Shown in pieces: positions 58,283 through 64,000 of a stretch of 64,000 bases of DNA. Made by a program: the position numbers and the translations under genes. This DNA comes from Tetrapyrgos nigripes. Lineage: Eukaryota > Basidiomycota > Agaricomycetes > Agaricales > Campanellaceae. The notes under the pieces were generated by a model. That model saw only the letters and a program-made list of their open reading frames with translations, searched no databases and was not told where the DNA came from. The stretch's first letter is position 1. Every line of letters starts with the position of its first letter. The stretch lies in contig JAACJM010000318.1 of the NCBI GenBank assembly GCA_013368315.1, positions 1 through 64,000 on the forward strand. Direction: 5' to 3'.

Positions 58283-58489
58283 TGAAAACATGAAAGAAAT
58301 AAGAACTGTGGCTCACCTCTGTCTCGTAGTATCGAATACAGAGGTTCTCTAAGGTAAGCTAAGGTATATATAATAAGATACATGTGGACCATGGACGAGA
58401 AGAGAGAATAAAGAAAATAAGTAACCATAAGTAACCGTATCATGACGCGTTGACGCGTCTGCTCCTATTCACGGTGTACTTCCGTCATA

Positions 58490-58813
58490 CTCCGACAAGA
58501 TATAGAGCAGTTGCGCCAGGAGAGCGAGGCGTCAAAGAACAAATCTGCCTTTCATAAACTTTCCTACGCACCCCAGGTTCATGCGCCAGTTTCGAAGCAT
58601 GCCGACCTAGTTTTGATATTGTGGGACAATTACGACACGAAAATAATACATGGCTATCCTGAGGAAGGTAAGGAGGCGTTGAGGAGGGTGTTGGAGATGT
58701 TGAATGAACATGACACTCAAAGACGGTTGGGATGGTATATTTCAGACGACAACGACCTGCAGTTTTGGGACTACGGCATTTCCGAAGAGGTTTGGAACGC
58801 ATTGGGAGAATAG
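58490..58813 (+). CDS. Hypothetical small protein or terminal exon
   Basis: Open frame of about 105 codons ending ISEEVWNALGE, with good coding composition (HADLVLILWDNYDTKIIHGYPEEGKEALRRVLEMLNEHD). There is no ATG near its 5' end; an acceptor-like GATATAG just upstream suggests it is a downstream exon. Family unknown. Confidence 0.35.
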   Translation, partial: LRQDIEQLRQESEASKNKSAFHKLSYAPQVHAPVSKHADLVLILWDNYDTKIIHGYPEEGKEALRRVLEMLNEHDTQRRLGWYISDDNDLQFWDYGISEEVWNALGE

Positions 58814-58814
58814 A

Positions 58815-60140
58815 TACGTGTCTTACGCAGAACGCTTCAAGCCCGTGCTCATTGTTGTTGTAGTCGACCAGCATTGGAAAATCTCACATTCCCTTACTCG
58901 TACTGTTACCCTATTATGGACTGCTATTCTTCTTGAGAGTAATTATGAACAGGAAAGTAAGTAATGGGTTCTACAGTGTGTACCGAGCGAAGTGAGCAAG
59001 GAGCATATAAATCAGGCCCAATAACGTTTATGAAGAGAAGTAAACCGGCCCAGCACTGTGCACTATTCTTTCTTTCGTCTTCTAGATTCTTTTCTTCCTT
59101 CTTCTTTCCCATATCTTACTCATATCACTGCCAATATGAACAACAAAATTGCGTAAGTTATGAGTGGAAAGCGCTTAGGGATGTGGGACGGTTTAACGCG
59201 GGAACGGTGACGATGAGTGCCTTAAGTAATAAGAGAATATTGGCAGCTAGGAACGTGCAGGACATGGTTGACCTTAAATTAAGTGATGCTCAGCCACCAG
59301 CGGACAGGCACGACTGCAAACTAGGATCCGGAGGTGCAAATGGAGAATTCCGGGTAAAGAGGAAGAAAAGTACTCCTGTCATTCTGATAAAGGTATACAA
59401 GTACAGAAGGCGAGGTGAATCCGGTAATACTGGCCGGGCGCAAGCTTGAGCACTGGTCAAACGAGCAGGCTAGAGCCACGAATTGTCAATATGAAGACCC
59501 AAACGGAAGAAAAGAGCGACCGTTACCAGTGAGCATCTCGAGCCTGGTCAAATCAAGCTCCAAATGTCCTCCCAATCATCCTCCAATTCTCGACGATTTG
59601 AATCCGACGCCAGATCTAGAGAACGAGGGGGAAGTAATATGAGTGAGTTGAAGTGTACAAGATGATAAGTATTTGGTCGGGTATGAAGATCACAGAGGTG
59701 GGGAGGGGGAGAGATGTGACATTGGTCAAGTTGTACAACGGCCATCACTAAAACATTCCGACCCAGATACCATCTGGCTGAGGATTATCACTGGCTGTAA
59801 TGATTCTACGGGTATATCAGCCCATTAACATTCGTTGCCATGATTTCAGTACCTGATCATACCTTGCCAGAATTTCTCGAGTTGGTCAGGTCTTGTCAGG
59901 ATGGTGGAGATATTATCAGGAGCTTGTCATTTTCTACAATTATGGTACTTGTAGACCTTGGCGAGACCATTGTGTACCATAGTGTCAAGCGAAGGCCTTG
60001 TAGTACTAGGAATAAGGGGATGAGTGAAAAAAACCGACGATGTGCATGATCAGAGCTCGCCTATATATAGGGTCTGAATCTTAGGAGGTATAAAGGGTAC
60101 TAGAGGGAAGGTCGAGATCAAGGTGGGAAAAGAGAGAAGA
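58815..60140. other. Region with only weak ORFs
   Basis: Several 60-160 codon frames on + (58964-59449, 59415-59642, 59840-60049) lack recognisable domains or clear splice joins. One or more may be exons, but none is supported enough to call. Confidence 0.3.
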
Positions 60141-60141
60141 G

Positions 60142-60462
60142 ATGAAACTTTCAGACTGGAATGGGACATGGGGGATAAACCAAATAACCATTTTCGCCGT
60201 TGTAGTCGTGCCGGTAGTGATGGTTGTCTTCTTCTCCAGGTATAAGTCCCAATCATCCTTTCCTCCGTGCACGCCACCCGAACCTTCACTCTCTCCCTAT
60301 GAAAACGGCTGCTCTGCCGAGGCACTAGACCTGGAGGGCATGGCTTATATCCCGTATCTGCTCCTGATTTTCCCCCCACTAGTATCCTCCCACACAACAA
60401 TTGGCATCCCACCATCCCACATCCCATTTCCCACAATCTCATTCTCCTCACTGAGCATCTAG
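60142..60462 (+). CDS. Hypothetical small single-pass membrane protein
   Basis: ATG at 60142, 106 aa. One strong hydrophobic segment near residues 13-32 (INQITIFAVVVVPVVMVVFF) followed by a basic residue pair, then a Pro/Ser-rich tail. No introns needed; family unknown. Confidence 0.35.
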   Translation: MKLSDWNGTWGINQITIFAVVVVPVVMVVFFSRYKSQSSFPPCTPPEPSLSPYENGCSAEALDLEGMAYIPYLLLIFPPLVSSHTTIGIPPSHIPFPTISFSSLSI

Positions 60463-61083
60463 GTCCACGGCCGGTAACCTTTCACCACTAAGCCTGGCAG
60501 TCATATCCCTCTACCCACTACTCACGTCGTCTCCCATCTTGACCTATATATATAAAATACTAGAATGAGTAACGTGTATGTGTATATGGATATGGTATTA
60601 TGCAACGTATCTGCAAAAATGGTACATGATGGGTGGCTGGCCATCAGAAGAGGACAGCACGCATAGAACATAGAGATAGATGATCAAAAAACTTGGCTCC
60701 TGGTCCTCTTTCATGAGTACAAAACCATACTCATACATCAGGATTGTAATATTCCTCCCAATACACAACCTTGGCCCGACCGAAAACGGTGGTAGGATGT
60801 AGTTACATTCTTTGAACGTACTGCTGTCGAGTTTATACTAGTTTATGGACAAGAAGGGAGTCGATACGAGGTAAGACGCATAGGCATAGAGGGCGGTAGA
60901 AAGGTATGTACATCTAATAACAAATTTATGAGGATGCTGTGGAGAAATAAATTGGGAATACTTACAAAGCAGTGCCGACTGAAGATCTGAACGTTCCACT
61001 GGTACCTCCGCCTACAAGTGAGCCTTTTCACCTGAGCGACAATTGGGAAGAATCCTATTTACTTATTACATTGCACAAATGAT
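60463..61083. other. Intergenic, no gene supported
   Basis: No convincing ORF or repeat. Confidence 0.4.
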
Positions 61084-62164
61084 CTAGATGGCCTCCATGA
61101 AGTGATCATGAATACCTTTGAGGGATTCAAGAACAAAAGGATCATCAGCTCCATACCAATGTCTTACGGGCTCAGCCGGCCCATGCAACCACTTCACTTC
61201 TGCCTTTCCATCAGGAGAAGTTCCAGTTCTCCGGCAAATCGCGACGTCGAGACCAAAATTTTCTCCCAGAGCAGCTGTCATGCCGTATGTCCCATCATCA
61301 AGAAGATCCAGGTATCGGATGAGCTGTTCCATTCCATTGGTCTTGTTCAGCAGCTTGTCTTCGACTGCAAGAACTGATTTACCGAATCGAGAAACGAGGA
61401 AGTCGGGAACATATCTCTTCAGCCTTCCAGGATGGTTAATAACCAATCTACCCAATGAATCCAGTGCAGCGTGAGCGACAAATGATGGATCAACCTTTTC
61501 CACCGGGATGTCGAATGATTCCATACTCGTTGAATCGTACAGGAATGGAGGAATGGGGAAGGACAGTCTGTCTTTGGTTCATTTGAGTCAGTCAGTGTGC
61601 TCGAGACTCTGCGACCATGATTGTGGGGTGTTGACGATGCTGCTATATGTTCTTGGAAGTTTGTCAGGGAAGATGGAATCGTATTGGCATCGTGATGCAA
61701 ATCATATGAAAAAGAAGGCGAGAATTGGACATCGGAGTCATCGAATTCGAGGACGTCCTCTGAGCTAAAAGAAGCGTCTGGCTCCATAATTTCACCGGGA
61801 AAAGGTAGGGTTACTTGTGGCTGCTGTACACATCATAGTCAGAGTGAATCTGACGAAGATGGAGTTTGAAACATACCTCTGCAGTTACGATTGGGACGGG
61901 GAGATTGTCAAGATCCTTTGTTGAGTTGTCTGAATGTAACTCGACAGTGGGACTCAACATCCTGATGGATGAATTATCTACTGAACCTTCCTCTACTGCT
62001 ATTGTCGACCAATCCTTGACCATATCAAGAACGTTCTGATCCACCTCAGGATTAAGAGACCACTGTGGCATGATAAGGAATTTTTTATACACACTGAAAA
62101 AGAGTTGGAGAAGAGCAAGAACTTTGGCGTCAATCTGAGACTCATAGAGCCGTGATTGAGCCAT
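61084..62164 (-). CDS. PD-(D/E)XK nuclease-like protein
   Basis: Three-exon model: 62164-61877, 61823-61636, 61567-61084; sum 960 nt (319 aa). Intron 2 (61568-61635) has a weak GTCAAC donor but a good CTGAC branch-like site and a GACAG acceptor, and it resolves the frame change in this area. In the C-terminal part YVPDFLVSRFGKSVLAVEDK has the PD...ExK arrangement of the restriction-endonuclease-like fold (D of PDF, E and K of EDK), followed by QLIRYLDLL, where this fold often has a Gln-containing helix. An upstream Glu is not assigned. The N-terminal half is acidic and Ser-rich. Such domains occur in fungal proteins of unknown role. Activity is inferred. Confidence 0.5.
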
Positions 62165-62419
62165 GTTATGTGTAGTAAAGAGGGTATAGAGATAGGTCGG
62201 AAGCGAGGCGGGGGGATCGAATAACTAGCCAATGGCGAAATCGGAGTAAAAATCAGCTTATAAAGCAAAATTCACTGGCGAGATAAAGTGACCTGAAATG
62301 CCAGGGTAAGGCAACTCTCTACAATCTCTATCAGAATCCGCCTCTGAGTCTTGAGAATCAAGTCAGCTGAACATGTGGTGCCGAAGTGGGCAGTTGCTCA
62401 CAGCAGGTAGCTCACCCGG

Positions 62420-62566
62420 CTAAACAGAGCAGCACTTCAGCCAGGAATCAATATCTATTGCAGACAGGAGCAGTACCTCTTCTATCATGCTCTTCAAGTT
62501 CTTCAGATTATTAACAAGTTTGCTGACCGCTGCAGACTCGGAGGCTAGGGTAGTATCGGTAGACAT
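62420..62566 (-). CDS. Small ORF, probably a first exon
   Basis: ATG at 62566, 48 aa, helical N-terminal part (SAAVSKLVNNLKNLKSMIEEVLLL) that could form a coiled coil. It may splice onward, since GAAGAG|GTACTG is donor-like. Family unknown. Confidence 0.35.
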   Translation of the reverse strand: MSTDTTLASESAAVSKLVNNLKNLKSMIEEVLLLSAIDIDSWLKCCSV

Positions 62567-62789
62567 TGGGAGTTGTTGGTTAGCTACCTTCTACTGGCGC
62601 GCCTTTTTAACGCTGTCTGCCTCCCTACGTCACTAGACACGGGGTTTGACCTTCTGAAAGGCAGAGTGGATGCCTCGTTGCAGACGCAGCACTGTGGCTT
62701 AATAAGCAGTTGCCGCGTGGCCAGCGGACCGGACTTGTCAATCACGTGTATGTTGACAACCTTGACCTCGCACCTTCCCAAGAACTTTC

Positions 62790-63305
62790 ATGTCTAAAGT
62801 CGCGTTTCGCCCAGTCCCATACGTCTGGGGTTTCACTCTCTCGGAAGACCAATTGCCGATTCTGGCAAGAAAGCTTGCCAGCCAGGAGCTACTCGACCGC
62901 TACAAAGACCGCTGGCACACCATCCTCCTCGAGACCATGCGGAGGAAGAACAGGCGCCAAACGTTTGTGTGGTACCCTCGTCATCCCGAGACAGGGCTGC
63001 CTTTCTATCTTTGGGTTCATTTTGTTGTCCCCTCCTGGACGGGTCGCTTTCCAACTGTCACACCTTCGGAAACCGAGGCGATATCGTACTTGCGCTCCTA
63101 TGGGCTGGGGAACTTTGGACGGGTCGGGAGTGGCTACGCGAGATGGCCCAAAGGAATCTCCAGTATGTCGTCGCATTATTCAACATACTTTGTTGCTGAC
63201 CTCTCTGTAGCCCCAGAATGGTTCGAAGCTGCTCTTTTTGAAATAATCGAGAAACAGGGCGAAACCGCAGTTTCTTTAGCCCGGCGTATTCGTTGGGATC
63301 CATGA
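62790..63305 (+). CDS. Hypothetical protein, two exons
   Basis: ATG at 62790. The frame is open to 63303, but 63163-63210 is very likely an intron (GTATGT donor, CTGTAG acceptor, 48 bp), giving 155 aa with the join PKGIS|TPEWFEAA; without splicing it is 171 aa. Aromatic- and Arg-rich with no known domain (for example RRQTFVWYPRHPETGLPFYLWVHFVVPSWTG). It is divergent from the small ORF at 62566 with 223 bp between the starts. Confidence 0.6.
   Translation: MSKVAFRPVPYVWGFTLSEDQLPILARKLASQELLDRYKDRWHTILLETMRRKNRRQTFVWYPRHPETGLPFYLWVHFVVPSWTGRFPTVTPSETEAISYLRSYGLGNFGRVGSGYARWPKGISSMSSHYSTYFVADLSVAPEWFEAALFEIIEKQGETAVSLARRIRWDP
63163..63210 (+). other. 48-bp intron, multiple of three and free of stops
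   Basis: Splicing and retention both keep the frame, so this could be a retained-intron switch adding 16 residues. Confidence 0.5.
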
Positions 63306-63343
63306 CAGCTATTTCAGGGAGGCTTTATGTGTTTAGGGACTCT

Positions 63344-63796
63344 TCATCTACGGACCACACTACATATGTATTTCATGAAAGGGTACTTATTGCAGCTGGC
63401 CTGAATGGATAAGTTTTTACATAAAAATACCTGATCTCTTCTCGAGCTCCACCGTCTCCATGCCATGGGCCTTTCTTTCATTCTCTCATTCATCCATGGC
63501 AAACGAGCCGCACGTTTCTCTAATAGTTCATCTCGCTGAGGAGAAATAGCACCCGAAATCTCATCATCATGTCTACTATACGCATAAGCTCCATAAGCCG
63601 CATACACCGAGTCCCTCGTAGCATCTCCTCCTCCATAAACCTCGTCGAAACGAGAAAGACGGGAGGTGTTGGTAGAGGTGCTGAGACGAGTGAGACCGGT
63701 GAGTGAGGGATTGTTGTTAGCTGCTCTGACGAGAGTAGGGTTAATTCCTCCAACAAACATGGATGCTCTCTGAGTCCAACATGCATGGGCACTCAT
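63344..63796 (-). CDS. Hypothetical protein
   Basis: ATG at 63796, up to 150 aa. The N-terminal part is Ser/Thr-rich (NPSLTGLTRLSTSTNTSRLSRF), then a charged segment (RDELLEKRAARLPWMNERMKERPMAWRRWSSRRDQ) with a strongly coding composition. A donor-like CAG|GTATTT follows RRDQ, so the last 28 codons may be intron. Family unknown. In-frame upstream sequence joins the partial gene at 63815 except for one TGA. Confidence 0.5.
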   Translation of the reverse strand: MSAHACWTQRASMFVGGINPTLVRAANNNPSLTGLTRLSTSTNTSRLSRFDEVYGGGDATRDSVYAAYGAYAYSRHDDEISGAISPQRDELLEKRAARLPWMNERMKERPMAWRRWSSRRDQVFLCKNLSIQASCNKYPFMKYICSVVRR

Positions 63797-63814
63797 GACC
63801 TCTACTAAACTTTC

Positions 63815-64000
63815 TCAGAACTGACGTTCGCCGGAGTTATTTGTTCCATCGGACTGTCCCATACAGTCTACAGACCACATAACTCGTTTCTCATTGGCTG
63901 GCGGGCTGTCCACCTCGTCCCTCGGCAATACATAGAGCCAGTCGGGTAGTCCAGTCAGTAGGCCTTGACGAGTACCGCACGTCTATGAGCTGGGAGGTAA
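63815..64000 (-). CDS. 3' end of a gene running off the right edge
   Basis: Frame open from the window edge to a TGA at 63815-63817, reading TGLPDWLYVLPRDEV...VMWSVDCMGQSDGTNN. The composition looks coding and there is no other stop. It lies only 18 bp from, and in the same frame as, the ORF at 63796. Confidence 0.45.

Noticed and set aside
58036..58443. 135-codon minus-strand ORF
   Set aside because: Lies mostly inside the 609-bp MITE, with no family or composition support.
1..64000. tRNA or rRNA genes
   Set aside because: By-eye search for B-box-like GGTTCGA found only isolated matches (near 42586 and 43063) without a cloverleaf; no rRNA-like sequence seen. A covariance-model scan would be decisive.

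Overview
The window looks like a subtelomeric region of a filamentous basidiomycete, probably an Agaricomycete. Evidence: spliced genes with many short introns (about 44-75 nt, GT..AG with two GC..AG cases), interstitial copies of the TTAGGG-type telomere repeat (CCCTAA on the + strand), an HNH_2-type protein of a kind common in mushroom genomes, and no prokaryotic gene organisation. The species cannot be named from the sequence.

Layout. (1) 1-2411: 3' part of a large gene of an unrecognised family (gene A). (2) 2.6-16.1 kb: non-coding, hairpin-rich tandem and higher-order repeats (units of 89, 100, 148, 232 and 307 bp and composites of about 430-470 bp) in which nearly every unit carries the 15-bp palindrome AGCGTCCAAGACGCT or a variant, interleaved with a diverged 300-450 bp pyrimidine-rich family. 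(3) 16.4-19.9 kb: C-rich minisatellites and degenerate or perfect CCCTAA runs, a GC-rich promoter-like segment and an orphan 3' exon. (4) 20-22.5 kb: AT-rich hairpin repeats. (5) 22.7-27.9 kb: an apparently intact 13-exon SNF2-family ATPase gene (minus strand). (6) 28-31.3 kb: another palindromic tandem repeat. (7) 31.3-34.0 kb: a three-exon gene of unknown function (gene C). (8) 34.3-36.5 kb: quasi-palindromic repeats, a small hairpin element and a short ORF. (9) 36.9-39.6 kb: gene B, an intact-looking paralogue of gene A on the minus strand. (10) 39.6-51.7 kb: repeats again, with three diverged copies of one block packed with GACGCT/AGCGTC and GACACT/AGTGTC hairpins, ending in a C-rich minisatellite and three perfect CCCTAA units at 51.9 kb. 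(11) 52-64 kb: ordinary gene-bearing sequence with an HNH_2-type gene, a divergent partner, a PD-(D/E)XK-like gene, small hypothetical genes and a 609-bp hAT-like MITE with a perfect target-site duplication.

Reading: the telomere-like runs all have the same orientation (C-rich strand on +), as expected if the chromosome interior lies to the right and successive subtelomeric modules were stacked on the left. The most unusual content is the palindromes: several unrelated repeat families share ACGC/GCGT hairpin arms, and arm sequences vary in matched pairs so that pairing is kept. The large genes in the repeat zone (A, B, C, SNF2) are islands between repeat blocks; whether they act together or belong to a mobile unit is not shown by the sequence. 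All exon models are hand-built from frame continuity and splice consensus and lack transcript support.
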